Shown here: positions 9,188-17,690 of the stretch, piece after piece
How positions within the stretch are numbered: position 1 is the first letter of the stretch
How the letters are laid out: every line of letters starts with the position of its first letter
Assembly: GCA_022652735.1 (NCBI GenBank)
Contig: JALCRP010000003.1
Span: 124,001 to 188,000 of the forward strand
Source: Faecalibacterium sp.
GTDB lineage: Bacteria > Bacillota > Clostridia > Oscillospirales > Ruminococcaceae
Reading direction: 5' to 3'
DNA length: 64,000 bases
Notes under the pieces: model-generated
Seen by the model: only the letters and a program-made list of their open reading frames with translations
What the model was told of the DNA's origin: nothing
Database searches by the model: none
Program-made: the position numbers and the translations under genes

Positions 9188-9214
9188 GAAATAATTTATG
9201 GGCCGGAGGCTTTT

Positions 9215-9718
9215 ATGTGGTTCACCCCCGAATATGTGTTTCAGGATGTGACGCACATCACGCCGGAATTTTTACGGGCCAAGGGCGTATGCGCGTTGGT
9301 GCTGGATGTCGATAATACGATCACCGGCGATCAAAGCCAGATTGTGCCGCCCGAAGTGCAGGCGTGGTTTGCCGCGATGCAGGCCGCGGGCGTTTCGCTG
9401 ACGATCCTTTCCAACGGCGCAAAAAAACGGGTACGGCCTTTTGCCGAAAAGCTCGGCCTGCGCTGGGTTTCACGCTCGGCTAAGCCCCTGCCGTTTGGGA
9501 TGATGGTGGCGCGCAGGCGCCTCGGGGTGCGGCGCGCGCAGATGGCAATGGTCGGCGACCAGCTGTATACCGACCGCTGGGCCGCGGCGCTGTACGGCAT
9601 CCCTGCCTTTATGGTGGTGCCGCGCGGGCCTGATCTCGGCGCACATGTGCGTTTTAAGCGCAGGCTGGAAGCGCCCTTTTGGCAAAAATATTACGATAGG
9701 GGAGGCAAAACGCTGTGA
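9215..9718 (+). CDS. YqeG family HAD-IIIA phosphatase
   Basis: 167 residues. HAD-superfamily phosphatase with motif I LVLDVDNTIT (nucleophile and general acid Asp), motif II TILSNGAKKR and motif III/IV MVGDQLYTDR. The cap domain is minimal, as in the YqeG/HAD-IIIA group, whose substrates are generally unproven. The start at 9215 follows GGAGG, whereas the ATG at 9167 falls inside the rpsU terminator. Its stop overlaps the GTG of the next gene, so the two are translationally coupled. Confidence 0.85.
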   Translation: MWFTPEYVFQDVTHITPEFLRAKGVCALVLDVDNTITGDQSQIVPPEVQAWFAAMQAAGVSLTILSNGAKKRVRPFAEKLGLRWVSRSAKPLPFGMMVARRRLGVRRAQMAMVGDQLYTDRWAAALYGIPAFMVVPRGPDLGAHVRFKRRLEAPFWQKYYDRGGKTL

Positions 9719-10644
9719 CGGAAAAGAATGTGCTGAAAAATGCCGCAGCGCAGCCCTCTGCCGAAAGCAAACTGCCCGCCGCGGACGGCTGGCATATCCG
9801 CTTTGGCACGGCCGGCGAAAGCATCAGTTTCGACACAATGGGCTACAAAAGCAGCCTCGACATCCCGGCCTATACCGCGCGTTTTGATTTGCATGCGTTC
9901 GAGTATCAGTGCGGCCGCGGGGTGCGGCTTGGCCTTGAAAAGGCGGCGAAAATGGCGGCCCTCGCGCAGGAAAAGGACATCCTTTTCAGTGTGCATGCAC
10001 CTTATTTCATCAGTATGTCGAGCATGGAGGAAGAAAAACGCCTCAACAGCATTCAATATTTGCTGCAAAGCTGCGCTGTCGTAAAGGCGCTGGGCGGCCG
10101 CCGCGTGATCTTCCATACGGGCAGCTGCGGCAAGCAGAGCCGCGAGGCGGCGCTGGAAAAGGCGTTGGATACGATGCGCCGCGCCGTGGAAGCCTGCGAC
10201 GCTGCGGGCTATGGCGATTTGACCCTTTGCCCTGAGACGATGGGCAAAATTGGCCAGCTGGGCACCCTAGACGAGGTTCTGGCGCTGTGCCGTGTGGATG
10301 CGCGCATTACGCCCTGCATCGATTTCGGCCACTTAAACGCGCGCACTCTGGGCGGTATCCGCACAAAACAGGATTATGCTGACATCCTCGACCGAATCGG
10401 CGCGGCGCTGGGCGATGCGCGCGCGGCGCGCTTTCATGTGCATTTTTCCCGCATCGAGTTTACGGCGGGCGGCGAAAAGCGCCACTGGACGCTTGCCGAC
10501 ACGCAGTTCGGCCCCGAGCCGCAGCCCCTACTGGAGCTTTTGGCCGAGCGCAAACTTGCGCCCGTTATTATCTGCGAAAGCGCCGGCACACAGGCCGAGG
10601 ATGCGGCGGCCATGCAGGCGGCCTATCGGCGGGCGCTTGTGTAA
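9715..10644 (+). CDS. Endonuclease IV-like TIM-barrel protein (deoxyribonuclease IV family)
   Basis: 309 residues, GTG start overlapping the previous stop. The sequence follows the AP-endonuclease-2/xylose isomerase-like barrel: YQCGRG near the N-terminus, [10 protein letters not shown] (metal His), VIFHTGS (metal His), LCPETMGK (metal Glu), [10 protein letters not shown] (Asp and His), FHVHFS (His) and ICESA (Glu). These resemble the trinuclear zinc ligands of Nfo. Compared with E. coli endonuclease IV it has an N-terminal extension of about 25 residues. DNA repair at abasic sites is the family role; the exact substrate is inferred. Confidence 0.8.
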   Translation: MTEKNVLKNAAAQPSAESKLPAADGWHIRFGTAGESISFDTMGYKSSLDIPAYTARFDLHAFEYQCGRGVRLGLEKAAKMAALAQEKDILFSVHAPYFISMSSMEEEKRLNSIQYLLQSCAVVKALGGRRVIFHTGSCGKQSREAALEKALDTMRRAVEACDAAGYGDLTLCPETMGKIGQLGTLDEVLALCRVDARITPCIDFGHLNARTLGGIRTKQDYADILDRIGAALGDARAARFHVHFSRIEFTAGGEKRHWTLADTQFGPEPQPLLELLAERKLAPVIICESAGTQAEDAAAMQAAYRRALV

Positions 10645-10710
10645 GCGCCGCAAAAACACTGTTTGTTGTCGGTTTTTTTGCATTTCTGCCTGTTTTTGGG
10701 TGGCATCCCC

Positions 10711-10739
10711 TTGCAATAGGGCCATATTTCGGGTACAAT
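10711..10739 (+). promoter_or_regulatory. Sigma-A-type promoter for efp
   Basis: TTGCAA (10711-10716), 17-base spacer, TACAAT (10734-10739), 54 bases before the efp start. The -10 matches five of six consensus positions. Confidence 0.7.
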
Positions 10740-10793
10740 AATTGCAGATATGCGTTGTGTGTATTGACATTTACTTTATTGGAGGAATTCCGA

Positions 10794-11351
10794 ATGATTT
10801 CTGCAGGCGAATTTCGTAATGGCGTAACTTTTGAACAGGATGGCCAGGTTCTTCAGGTCGTCGAGTTCCAGCATGTGAAGCCGGGCAAGGGCGCTGCCTT
10901 TGTTCGCACGAAGACGAAGAACGTGATCACCGGCGCGGTAGTGGAAACCAGCTACAACCCGACCGCGAAGTTCCCGCGCGCATCCATCGACCGCCGCGAG
11001 ATGAGCTATAGCTATGAAGATGGCGATTTGTACTACTTCATGGATAATGAGAGCTACGAGCAGGTCCCCGTCAACAAAACCGACGTGGGCGATAACTTCA
11101 AGTTCTGCAAAGAGAACGATCTGTGCAAGATCCTGTCCTACAAGGGCCAGGTGTTCGGCGTTGAGATCCCGACCTTTGTTGAGCTGGAAATCACCAAGAC
11201 GGAACCGGGCGTTAAGGGCAACACTGCAACCAACACCCTGAAGCCGGCAACGCTCGAGACGGGCGCTGAGATCCGTGTGCCGCTGTTCATCAACGAAGGC
11301 GACAAGATCCGCATTGATACCCGCACGGGCGAGTATATGGAGCGCGTCTGA
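10794..11351 (+). CDS. efp: Elongation factor P
   Basis: 185 residues. Rescues ribosomes stalled on polyproline stretches. Three beta-barrel domains: [20 protein letters not shown] at the start, the domain I tip loop KPGKGAAF with Lys32 (the residue modified in many bacteria), and the C-terminal signature [20 protein letters not shown]. The start at 10794 is preceded by TGGAGGAATT. Promoter and terminator suggest a single-gene unit. Confidence 0.97.
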   Translation: MISAGEFRNGVTFEQDGQVLQVVEFQHVKPGKGAAFVRTKTKNVITGAVVETSYNPTAKFPRASIDRREMSYSYEDGDLYYFMDNESYEQVPVNKTDVGDNFKFCKENDLCKILSYKGQVFGVEIPTFVELEITKTEPGVKGNTATNTLKPATLETGAEIRVPLFINEGDKIRIDTRTGEYMERV

Positions 11352-11367
11352 TTTTCATTGGGCTTTG

Positions 11368-11400
11368 GGCCGGGCCGGTGTTTTGCCGGCCCGGCCTTTT
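11368..11400 (+). terminator. Rho-independent terminator after efp
   Basis: GGCCGGGCCGG pairs perfectly with CCGGCCCGGCC around a 7-base loop, followed by TTTT. Confidence 0.9.
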
Positions 11401-11454
11401 CGCTCATCATAAAACCTTGGGCTGGCGGCGTGGCCGCCGGAAAGGAAAACAGCT

Positions 11455-11856
11455 ATGAATCTGTCGGAAAAGGCGGCTTATCTCAAAGGCTTGGCGGATG
11501 GCCTTGGCCTGAAGGACGATACCAGTGAGCAAAAGATTCTGCGCGGCGCTGTCGATCTGCTGGCCGCGATCAGTGAAAAACTGGAGGATCTCGACGGCGA
11601 GGTTGGCAACATCTGCGGCGAGCTGGATACCATCGAGGACGATCTGTATGAGACGGACGACGAGGGCGGCGACGAAGAGGACGATGAACCCGAAGAGCAG
11701 GAGGGCAAGGCGCAGTATGAGCTGACATGCCCGAAGTGCGGCGCTGTCACGGTTGTTGATGAGGACACCTTGATGAGCCAAGAAATCGTCTGCTCAAAAT
11801 GCGGCGCGCCGTTTGACATCGAGTTCGGCGAAAACGATGAGGACGAAAAGAAGTAA
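11455..11856 (+). CDS. CD1247-type zinc-ribbon protein (function unknown)
   Basis: 133 residues. N-terminal helical domain (MNLSEKAAYLKGLADGLGL) like that of clostridial CD1247-type proteins, a very acidic linker (about 60-85, Glu/Asp-rich), and a C-terminal zinc ribbon with two CxxC knuckles (CPKCGAV and CSKCGAP). Such proteins occur near efp in many Clostridia. A structural zinc is likely; no biochemical role is evident. It starts about 100 bases after the efp stop, past the efp terminator, and ends at its own terminator. Confidence 0.75.
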   Translation: MNLSEKAAYLKGLADGLGLKDDTSEQKILRGAVDLLAAISEKLEDLDGEVGNICGELDTIEDDLYETDDEGGDEEDDEPEEQEGKAQYELTCPKCGAVTVVDEDTLMSQEIVCSKCGAPFDIEFGENDEDEKK

Positions 11857-11880
11857 TCGGCTTTCCATCTATACGGCAAA

Positions 11881-11915
11881 GCGCCCCCGCGGCTTTCGCT
11901 GCGGGGGCGCTTCTC
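11881..11915 (+). terminator. Intrinsic terminator after the zinc-ribbon gene
   Basis: GCGCCCCCGCGGC pairs with GCTGCGGGGGCGC (one G-U pair) on a TTTC loop, followed by a weak TTCT tract. It lies between convergent genes and could serve both strands. Confidence 0.8.
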
Positions 11916-11967
11916 ATACAAAATGTGCTGTGGGCTTCCTGCCCGCATGATGGGCGGGGGCTAGGCG

Positions 11968-12261
11968 TTAGGCCTGTGCATCGGCAAGGGCCTTGCCCAG
12001 CCAGATGCCGCCGATGTCCAGCGCGTTGTAAAGGCCGACCTTTGTGGTCTGGCGCATAATCCGCTCGGGCAGGGGCTTAGAAGTATCAGTGGAAAGCAGG
12101 ATCAGATGAACCTTATCTGCCAGCTCTTCGCCGTTCTCCTTTTTGGTGGTCAAAATCTGTAAATACAGCACATACGCATCCGACATGCTGCCATAGTAGA
12201 TCTCATTGCCGGAGCGGACAAAGGGCTTGCCCTTATACGTCATTTTCGGTGTATATTCCAT
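11968..12261 (-). CDS. Small conserved-looking protein of unknown function
   Basis: 97 residues starting MEYTPKMTYKGKPFVRSG at 12261, where AATGGAGG precedes the ATG; the longer in-frame extension upstream has no RBS and crosses the promoter. It is soluble, with no signal peptide, transmembrane helix or motif I recognise. The middle (MSDAYVLYLQILTTKK) and the C-terminus (DIGGIWLGKAL) look like ordered alpha/beta structure. It is monocistronic, on the opposite strand from its neighbours. Confidence 0.65.
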   Translation of the reverse strand: MEYTPKMTYKGKPFVRSGNEIYYGSMSDAYVLYLQILTTKKENGEELADKVHLILLSTDTSKPLPERIMRQTTKVGLYNALDIGGIWLGKALADAQA

Positions 12262-12305
12262 CTTGGAAAGCCTCCATTCAGCCGGTTGATTCCGAATACC
12301 GTAAC

Positions 12306-12334
12306 AGTATACCATAAAAGCACCGTTGATACAA
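12306..12334 (-). promoter_or_regulatory. Promoter for the 97-residue unknown gene
   Basis: On the minus strand TTGTAT (12334-12329), 17-base spacer, TATACT (12311-12306), 45 bases before the start codon. Confidence 0.6.
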
Positions 12335-12382
12335 ATAAAAATGGACACTATGCGCCAAATCTTGGCCGTCGGGTAAAATCTC

Positions 12383-12411
12383 TTGCGCCGCAAAACGAGC
12401 TGCGCTATAAT
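12383..12411 (+). promoter_or_regulatory. Promoter for the SGNH hydrolase gene
   Basis: TTGCGC (12383-12388), 17-base spacer, TATAAT (12406-12411), about 70 bases before the start codon. Confidence 0.7.
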
Positions 12412-12480
12412 GAACCATAAGAGTAAAAAATGTTTTTGCGGCTTATCTGTGGCCGCCGAAGATAAAGAGGGAGCCTAAGA

Positions 12481-13503
12481 ATGGCCGATTATCAGGAGTT
12501 TCGTCGTAAAGTTCAGATGCGGCGCCGAAAAAAGAGATTGCTGGCTGCAACCGCCGTGGCCGCCGCGGTGTTGGTCGTGATCGGGGTAGTGTGGATCGTG
12601 AAAGACAGCTTTAAGCCGCCGATCACCGAAAGCACCGCTGCCTCCGGCCAAGCGGCATCTTCGGCCGCAAGCCAGCCTGCGAGCGCGGCTTCTTCCGAAG
12701 CTGCGCCTGCGGGTGATGCGTCGGCTTTCACCTTGACGGCGAACGCTGACGCGAACTGGAATTCTTCGGCTTACGGTGTCCGCGTTTTGAACGAGGGAAT
12801 CCTTGGGCAGGACGACGGCACGACGGCGATGGATTTCCGCTTGGCGGCGCAGCCCGCCTGCGGCGTGGCTGATTTAAGCTATTTCGATAACGTCACCTTT
12901 GTGGGCGATAGCATCACGCAGGGCTTGCAGCTGTACGACGAGGGCCTGCCCAACGCGCATTACTGCGCCTATAAGGGCATCGGCCCCAACGCCATTGTTA
13001 ACGGCGCGACCGTGAAGGATGTGCACGGCGCGGTGCAGGTGCCGATGGATGCGCTGGTGGCCAGCCAGCCGAACGAGATTTACATTTTGCTGGGCACAAA
13101 CGTGCTCGTCAGCGCGGGCAGCTACGATTCTTTTCTGGCCTACTACAGCCAGCTGGTGGATATGATTCAGGGGGCGCTGCCCGGGGTGCCGATTTACATC
13201 CAATCCATTACGCCGGTGCGGCCGGAAGTTTCCCGCACGAAGCCGGGGCTGGAAAACGGCCGCCTGCGCCAGATCAATGATGAAGTTGCGGCGATGGCCC
13301 TGACAAAGGGCTGCCACTTTATTGATCTGTGGGAAGCGTTGGCCGATGACGAGGGCAACCTCAACGCCGACTATGCCCAGCCGGACGGCATCCACTTAAA
13401 GCCCGCGGGCTATCAGGCGTGGGTATCCTACCTGCAAGCGCACACGCAGTATACGCCCGGCGTCGTTTATGCGGCAGGCACGAGCTATTATATCGAGAAC
13501 TGA
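12481..13503 (+). CDS. Membrane-anchored SGNH/GDSL-type esterase
   Basis: 340 residues. Arg/Lys-rich cytoplasmic start, one transmembrane helix (about 20-41), a Ser/Ala-rich extracellular linker (about 50-85), then an SGNH hydrolase domain. Catalytic blocks: FVGDSITQG (Ser144), the Gly of block II, LLGTNVL (block III Asn) and DGIHLKPAGY (Asp302-His305). Extracellular members deacylate cell wall or glycan O-acetyl groups; that role here is inferred from topology. It has its own promoter and terminator. The start is supported by AAAGAGGGAGC. Confidence 0.85.
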   Translation: MADYQEFRRKVQMRRRKKRLLAATAVAAAVLVVIGVVWIVKDSFKPPITESTAASGQAASSAASQPASAASSEAAPAGDASAFTLTANADANWNSSAYGVRVLNEGILGQDDGTTAMDFRLAAQPACGVADLSYFDNVTFVGDSITQGLQLYDEGLPNAHYCAYKGIGPNAIVNGATVKDVHGAVQVPMDALVASQPNEIYILLGTNVLVSAGSYDSFLAYYSQLVDMIQGALPGVPIYIQSITPVRPEVSRTKPGLENGRLRQINDEVAAMALTKGCHFIDLWEALADDEGNLNADYAQPDGIHLKPAGYQAWVSYLQAHTQYTPGVVYAAGTSYYIEN

Positions 13504-13516
13504 GCTTTTGCTTTGC

Positions 13517-13546
13517 GCCCTCCGGCTTTGGCCGGGGGGCTTTTTT
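13517..13546 (+). terminator. Intrinsic terminator after the SGNH hydrolase gene
   Basis: GCCCTCCGGC pairs with GCCGGGGGGC (one G-U pair) on a 4-base loop, followed by six T residues. Confidence 0.9.
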
Positions 13547-13836
13547 GCGGCATGTTACTGTGGATTATCAGGCTAATCCGCGCCCTGTTCGCATTCTGCA
13601 AAAACATTGCCTGCAACGCCGCGCTGGAAATGTTGCCCACATAGCTTCTGCCGCAATCTCACAGTATACTTAAATTCGGCTCTGATGAAAGCACACAATT
13701 CGGATTTTCAACAAATAAGCGCGACCGTTCAGATCCGCCGGCGGCCAGCTCAATTATTTTGGACTCTTCGGTAGAAAGCGTGGGTAATAAAAAGTGAATA
13801 AGGCCCTGCGCAACAGGAATTCTGCTATGATTCTTA
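13547..13836. other. Intergenic stretch between SGNH gene terminator and ISL3 remnant
   Basis: No credible gene, promoter or inverted terminal repeat could be identified. Base composition becomes mixed and AT-richer than the flanking housekeeping DNA. It probably contains the left flank of the decayed ISL3 element. Confidence 0.4.
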
Positions 13837-14319
13837 ATGTCACAAAAGAAATCAGGAAAGCAGGGTCATAAAGGGCGCATTAATTGCCTTATTCAATCAC
13901 TAGCCGGAACCACGAAGATCATAGCCGAAGGGCTGTTCGTGGAAGCCGGAACCAATGCGTTGGTAGTAAAAGCCCGTCCGACAAAGCGGGAGCAATGTCG
14001 GTGTGGAATCTGCCACAGGAAGGCTTCTGGATATGACAGCGGCCGTGAAACACGCCGCTGGAGATGTCTGGATGTGGGGGCCGAGATGAGCTATATTGAA
14101 TCATCCCTGCCACGAGTGCTCTGCAAGGAGCACGGCGTTGTTTCAGCAGCCGTTCCTTGGGCAAGGCACAAATCCCGGTTCTGCAAGAATTTTGAGGAAA
14201 CCGTGGCTTGGCTTTCCACACATGCTTCAAAAAAGGCAGTGTCGGAGCTGATGCGTATTGAGTGGCACACCGTTGGGAACATCTGCAAGCAGGGGGGTGC
14301 GGACAAAATCTTGGACTAA
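13837..14319 (+). pseudogene. ISL3 family transposase, N-terminal fragment
   Basis: 160 codons. This part matches the N-terminal third of ISL3 transposases: a zinc-finger-like CRCGICHRKA followed by CxxH-type residues (VLCKEHG), the characteristic VPWARHKSRF, and a helix-turn-helix (KKAVSELMRIEWHTVGNICK). The DDE catalytic domain is entirely missing; the frame runs on to a stop in unrelated sequence at 14317-14319. It is a dead fragment, ending next to an IS3 fragment in the opposite orientation. Confidence 0.85.
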
Positions 14320-14321
14320 GC

Positions 14322-14361
14322 GCATAGCCCTAAACTTTGTCGATATTCTAATGGGCTATGC
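14322..14361. repeat. 9-bp inverted repeat at the junction of two IS remnants
   Basis: GCATAGCCC and GGGCTATGC flank a 22-base spacer exactly where the ISL3 fragment (plus strand) ends and the IS3 fragment (minus strand) ends. It could be a terminator without a U-tract, an IS end, or a rearrangement scar. Confidence 0.45.
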
Positions 14362-15148
14362 CCCCCAAAGAAACTTTCATTCGTTTTTCTCGATACCAGA
14401 CCAGGTAGGCCTCAATGATCTGAATGAAACTTAACAGCGAGACATTCTGCCATGACCGGCCATAGAACATTTCATTTTTCATTTGGCCAAGGAATTCTTC
14501 ACAGGCAGAATTGTCTAGCGAGCATCCCTTCTTTGACATGGAGCGATGCAGGTGTGATTGCTTCATTCTCTGAATCCAGCCTGGCCATCGGTAATGACAG
14601 CCACGGTCTGTATGGATAATCGGATGCTCCTCTGCTTTCAGTCCTGAAATAGCATCCTCCAGCATTGTGTTGACCAACTCTGCATTTGGCGATAAACCAA
14701 CGCGCCAACAGACAGGCATGCCATCAAAGCAATCGATGATAGGAGAAAGATATACCTTGCCAGCTGGAATAGAAAATTCCGTAATATCTGTAAGCCACTT
14801 CTCGTTTGGGCTTTCCGCATGAAAGTTGCGCTCTATCATGTTGGGAACAGCCGGTGTGATTTCGCCTTGATGGGAACTATATGCTCGCGTTCGCTTTAGG
14901 AAAGGTTGTAGCTGCTCCTGCTTCATCAGGTTCTGGTAGGCTGTCTGACTAAAAATCGCTTTTGTATTTTGGATTGCATCATTTCGCTCCACCAAAACAG
15001 AACCTATGGAGGCAACCAACAATAAAATTAAGCTTGGCATCCGCACGGCCTTTGGCTTTCGTAATCCTAACAGTTTGATTGCTATGGTGATGCTGTCTTG
15101 CTCAGATGTCCAGCCGAGGCTTCCTGGACGGTGAATTTTCACCCACAC
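14348..15148 (-). pseudogene. IS3 family (IS150-like) transposase OrfB fragment
   Basis: The integrase catalytic core is clear and in frame: ITPAVPNMIERNFHAESPN, EKWLTDITEF (first Asp), IIHTDRGCHYRW (second Asp) and DNSACEEFLGQMKNEMFYG (Glu). The C-terminus breaks off in SLGGIAH instead of the usual SLGGMSPxEYR tail. The first ~75 residues, before QNLMKQEQLQPFLK, do not resemble the family, and no OrfA is visible upstream. Degraded and presumably inactive. Confidence 0.85.
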
Positions 15149-15216
15149 ATTCTACCGAAGCCTCTTTTTTATAATAGACTTCTGTTTGGATTACGATGGA
15201 AAGCGCAACGAAAACC

Positions 15217-15245
15217 TTGCCAAGATACCAATCTGTGTATACAAT
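15217..15245 (+). promoter_or_regulatory. Candidate promoter ahead of the ECF sigma operon
   Basis: TTGCCA (15217-15222), 17-base spacer, TACAAT (15240-15245), 209 bases before the sigma factor start. The 306-base gap 15149-15454 otherwise holds nothing I can assign; the long leader after this promoter has no obvious hairpin. Confidence 0.5.
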
Positions 15246-15454
15246 ATAATTTGTGAATTCATGTCCTTTTTCGGGCGGGCAAATGGCAGGCATTACGGGC
15301 CTAGTTCGCACCCGATGGAGGCGGCATATCGGGACGGTACAAATAGCAAGGCTACGTACATAAAACGCACCTCTGGCCCGGCAGCGCTCGGGCATGCGTT
15401 GCAAATGTAAAAAAGCTCGCCGGCCCGCGGGGCGCAATGAAACAGGAGAGAAAA

Positions 15455-16003
15455 ATGGAAACCGATGAAACGCTCTACCGCCGCTATTTAAGCGGCGATA
15501 ATGACGCCCTGCGGGAGCTTTTGGAACGGCATCGGCGCGGGCTGATTCTATTCCTTTATGGTATGGTTGGCAGCATGGAAGAAGCAGAGGATCTCATGAT
15601 GGATGCCTTTGCTGCGGTGCTTGCCAAGGAAAAAACGTTTTATGGTGGCTCTAGTTTCAAAACATGGCTGTTTGCCATCGCACGGCACAAGGCAGGCTCT
15701 TTTTTGCGGAAAAGGCATTTTACCGAGGCTGAGCCGGAAATCGTGTCGCTTGCGCAGGAAGAGCCGGATGAACAGCTTTTCCAAACCGAGCGGCGTCGAA
15801 TCCTGTTTTCCGCTATGACAAGGCTGCACGCAGAGTACCGGCAGGCGCTGATCCTGTTTTATTTTGAGGACATGGACTGCCAAACGATGGCAAGCGTGAT
15901 GAAGATCTCCCGCCGCAAGGCGTCTGATCTGCTGTATCGTGGCAAGCAGGCACTAAAAAAAGAACTGGAACAGGAGGGATATACCGATGCACAGCTTGGA
16001 TGA
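15455..16003 (+). CDS. ECF-type RNA polymerase sigma factor
   Basis: 182 residues, start at 15455 after ACAGGAGAG. Region 2 is visible around 20-85 (LFLYGMVGSMEEAEDLMMDAFAAV, FKTWLFAIARHKAGSFLRKR). Region 4 follows (YRQALILFYFEDMDCQTMAS, ISRRKASDLLYRGKQALKKEL). No region 3 lies between, as in extracytoplasmic-function sigma factors. The downstream gene overlaps by 17 bases and encodes a small membrane protein, the usual anti-sigma position. A PrsW-like protease and a large wall protein follow, suggesting it responds to an envelope signal. Confidence 0.9.
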   Translation: METDETLYRRYLSGDNDALRELLERHRRGLILFLYGMVGSMEEAEDLMMDAFAAVLAKEKTFYGGSSFKTWLFAIARHKAGSFLRKRHFTEAEPEIVSLAQEEPDEQLFQTERRRILFSAMTRLHAEYRQALILFYFEDMDCQTMASVMKISRRKASDLLYRGKQALKKELEQEGYTDAQLG

Positions 16004-16301
16004 ACAGATGCAAGAAATCACAAAACGGGAAGCTGCGCTGCGCAGCCGCCAGCATCACCGGCGCACGGCGATCCTCTCCGGGCTTTCCTGTGTGGGGTGC
16101 ACGGCGCTGATTGCAGCCACGGCTTGCTGGCTGCCGTTTATCAAGCAAACCACCGACAATGCCGTTCCGGTATACTATGGCTCTGCCCTGTTCGGCACGC
16201 CTGCGGCAGGACTGGTAGTGATTATTCTTTTGTCTTTTGCGCTGGGCGTTTCGGTGACGCTTTTGTGCCGCGCACTGCGGAAGGGACGGAACGAAAAATG
16301 A
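15987..16301 (+). CDS. Small two-helix membrane protein, candidate anti-sigma factor (paralogue 1)
   Basis: 104 residues overlapping the ECF sigma gene by 17 bases. A charged N-terminal cytosolic segment (MHSLDEQMQEITKREAAL, about 1-26) precedes two predicted membrane helices (about 29-52 and 73-94) and a basic C-terminus. It has no recognisable ASD or zinc anti-sigma domain. It is clearly paralogous to the protein at 17691-18029 (shared EQxxEI, LSGLS, VYxGSxLxG, GVxVTxLC positions). Anti-sigma function is inferred from position and topology only. Confidence 0.75.
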   Translation: MHSLDEQMQEITKREAALRSRQHHRRTAILSGLSCVGCTALIAATACWLPFIKQTTDNAVPVYYGSALFGTPAAGLVVIILLSFALGVSVTLLCRALRKGRNEK

Positions 16302-16906
16302 CGCTGCTGCCATTTGAACAATATACCAACTTCATCCAGATGGCCGTGACGCTATTTTTTAGTAACTGGGTATGGCTGCAGGCGCGGCGTACCACGCGGG
16401 AAACGGCTGTTCATATCTTTGCCGCGGGGCTGTTTTCCTTTTTTCTGGGCGATCTGTTCTGGACGGCGCATCTGCTGGTAAAAGGCGTTGCGGCTGCGGC
16501 ATTTTGCCCGGCGGATGTGGCGTGGATTGGCCTATTCATCTGGTTTTTTGGCGCGATGCGGTTACTGCGCCCGGAAAACGCCCCGCGCCCGTGGTGGGTT
16601 TGGGCGCTCACGGCGCTGGTTCCGGCAAACTATGTTGTGTGGGTTACAGGGATGCAGGGCGACCTATTAACCAACGCCCTGTGGGGCATTGTGATGACGC
16701 TGCTGATGTGGCAAACCGCTTGCTGCCTGGCCGGGAAAGAGAAACGCTTGCGCCCGTTTGCATGTTGCGTACTTGCCTTTTTGCTGTTGGAGCTTGTGCT
16801 GTTTTTATCATGGGGCGCTGCCTATGCGATTTTGGATTTACTGGTTACGGTATCCGTTGTTGCGATGAGCCTCACGCTCATCAAGGGGGTGCGCCATGAT
16901 GGCTGA
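16298..16906 (+). CDS. Polytopic membrane protein of unknown function in the ECF cluster
   Basis: 202 residues starting at 16298, four bases overlapping the previous gene (ATGA). About six hydrophobic helices rich in Trp, Leu and Ala, with basic loops (QARRTTRE, CLAGKEKRLRPF). No domain recognised; no catalytic motif visible. It overlaps the next (PrsW-like) gene by 11 bases, so all four genes from the sigma factor onward are translationally coupled. It could be a sensor or a chaperone for the protease; this is speculation from context. Confidence 0.75.
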   Translation: MTLLPFEQYTNFIQMAVTLFFSNWVWLQARRTTRETAVHIFAAGLFSFFLGDLFWTAHLLVKGVAAAAFCPADVAWIGLFIWFFGAMRLLRPENAPRPWWVWALTALVPANYVVWVTGMQGDLLTNALWGIVMTLLMWQTACCLAGKEKRLRPFACCVLAFLLLELVLFLSWGAAYAILDLLVTVSVVAMSLTLIKGVRHDG

Positions 16907-17549
16907 AAGCTTTTTCCTGTGCATTGCGGCCCCTCTTGCCGTGGCACTGCTGTTTACGAGCGGCGGTGCACGCCGCTTTTGCATTTTCTTTCTTGCAGGG
17001 CTTACCGTGTGCCTGCTTTGCGCCTATGTGGGCGGCTTTCTCATGGCCGTCACTGGGTATTCACTGGATGATGCGGCAGTGTATATCACCCCGATCTCTG
17101 AGGAATTGATGAAAATGGCGCCGCTACTATTCTATTATTTGGTATTCGAGCCGGAAGATCGGCACCTTTTGGGGGCGGCTGCGGCGCTGGGCGCAGGCTT
17201 TGCCACCTTTGAAAACTGCTACTATCTGATGAGCTCCGGGTCTGCCACGCTAGAATATGTGCTGATCCGCGGCCTTGCCGTTGGGGTGATGCACACGGTG
17301 TGTACGATGGCAGTTCCCATGGTGCTGTTGCTGTTTCAGGGCGTGAAGCACATGACCGGCGTTTTGATGGTAGGCATGATGGCCGTTTCGATTACCTATC
17401 ACGGTCTTTACAATTTGCTGGTGTCCGTTCCCGGCATTTCCCGTGCCGCTGGCTATGCGCTGCCGCTTTGCACGGTAGCGGGCATCCTGATTTTGTCGCG
17501 GGTGCGAAAAAAGCTGCTTGCAAAGTATGAAAATGAGCCTCAATCCTAA
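16896..17549 (+). CDS. PrsW-like intramembrane metalloprotease
   Basis: 217 residues, polytopic. It carries the set of polar residues that marks the PrsW/CAAX-protease-like superfamily inside helices: ISEELMK (Glu69-Glu70-xx-Lys73), GFATFENCYY (Glu106-Asn107), GLAVGVMHT (His133) and ITYHGLYN (His169). PrsW in Bacillus subtilis makes the first cut in anti-sigma factor RsiW. Here the gene sits in an ECF sigma operon with a candidate small anti-sigma protein, which strongly suggests the same logic. Two adjacent ATGs (16896, 16899) are possible starts. Confidence 0.8.
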   Translation: MMAESFFLCIAAPLAVALLFTSGGARRFCIFFLAGLTVCLLCAYVGGFLMAVTGYSLDDAAVYITPISEELMKMAPLLFYYLVFEPEDRHLLGAAAALGAGFATFENCYYLMSSGSATLEYVLIRGLAVGVMHTVCTMAVPMVLLLFQGVKHMTGVLMVGMMAVSITYHGLYNLLVSVPGISRAAGYALPLCTVAGILILSRVRKKLLAKYENEPQS

Positions 17550-17554
17550 TACGT

Positions 17555-17597
17555 ACAAAAACCGGCCGCGAAGCGATTCGTGGCCGGTTTTTGTGTT
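17555..17597. terminator. Strong hairpin terminator after the PrsW-like gene
   Basis: ACAAAAACCGGCCGCGAA pairs with TTCGTGGCCGGTTTTTGT across a GCGA loop (18 pairs, one G-U). The T-rich 3' arm serves as U-tract on the plus strand. It separates the four-gene sigma operon from the downstream small-protein/surface-protein pair. Confidence 0.9.
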
Positions 17598-17690
17598 ACA
17601 GAAAATTTTTTACGATTTTTTCTATTTTTGCTGCGAGAATGGTGCACTTTTTGCGACTAATACAAGAACACAAAAATAGGGGGTGTTTGT

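Noticed and set aside
13681-13836. Left end and promoter of a complete ISL3 element
   Set aside because: No matching terminal inverted repeat could be found and the transposase is truncated, so only a remnant is annotated.
17595-17690. ECF-type promoter shared between the sigma operon and the surface protein unit
   Set aside because: TGCGACTAATACAAG here has only loose similarity to the sigma gene leader; not enough to annotate a motif.
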